5,154 nt of DNA, from positions 1 through 5,154 of the forward strand of contig JAOZNZ010000270.1 in assembly GCA_029933535.1 (NCBI GenBank). The letters run 5' to 3'. Numbering within the stretch: the first letter of the stretch is position 1; each line of letters opens with the position of its first letter. The position numbers and the translations under genes were made by a program. This document shows, in pieces, positions 5,104 to 5,154 of the stretch. The stretch comes from a bacterium. Its GTDB lineage: Bacteria; Auribacterota; UBA3054; B51-G9. A model generated the notes under the pieces. That model had not been told where the DNA came from. It saw nothing but the letters and a program-made list of their open reading frames with translations, and searched no databases.

Positions 5104-5154
5104 ATTTAATGATTTAATGATTTAATGATTTAATGATTTAATGATTTAATGATT
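5104..5154. repeat. Perfect 8-bp tandem repeat upstream of rmuC
   Basis: ATTTAATG is repeated six full times (5104-5151) plus three bases, with no mismatch, and runs off the right edge. It starts 4 bp upstream of the rmuC start codon, so it occupies the 5' leader and probably reaches into the promoter. Each unit carries a TAA on the minus strand. Because 8 is not a multiple of 3, this closes all frames, so rmuC translation cannot begin upstream. Copy-number change would alter leader length or promoter spacing in 8-bp steps. Confidence 0.9.

Overview
This is an ordinary housekeeping stretch of an AT-rich bacterial chromosome. It carries five intact protein genes and one tRNA: trpB (-), rplM and rpsI (+), tRNA-Gly(UCC) (+), a class I purine nucleoside phosphorylase (-) and rmuC (-). 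The low GC content and the absence of Shine-Dalgarno sequences in front of four of the five genes suggest the Bacteroidota/Chlorobiota/Ignavibacteriota group. That placement is inferred from style, not from a marker search. No phage, transposase, CRISPR array, defence gene or secretion system is visible.

Layout. Positions 1-300 hold no convincing gene, but carry one copy of a palindromic repeat, a 9-bp-period run and a degenerate GCAG repeat. Next is trpB, read leftward from its own promoter, with no trpA behind it. Its promoter lies back to back with a near-consensus sigma-70 promoter that drives rplM-rpsI, the usual L13-S9 pair. A 60-bp run of degenerate TTTGNNN heptads then leads to tRNA-Gly. 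The tRNA converges on the phosphorylase gene, and a hairpin at the phosphorylase stop codon separates them. The 271-bp gap between the phosphorylase gene and rmuC holds a second copy of the palindromic repeat, an imperfect inverted repeat and a 14-bp-period direct repeat. rmuC fills the right end, and a perfect 8-bp tandem repeat begins 4 bp upstream of its start codon and runs off the window.

The genes do not form one pathway. They cover the last step of tryptophan synthesis, two ribosomal proteins with a glycine tRNA for translation, purine salvage, and a genome-stability factor.

The unusual content lies between the genes. Four of the five main intergenic spaces carry their own short-period or palindromic repeat. 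The two palindrome copies, 3.6 kb apart, share flanks and show a compensatory G:C to C:G swap in the stem, as expected of a dispersed, structure-conserved repeat family. I did not find a new multi-gene system here.
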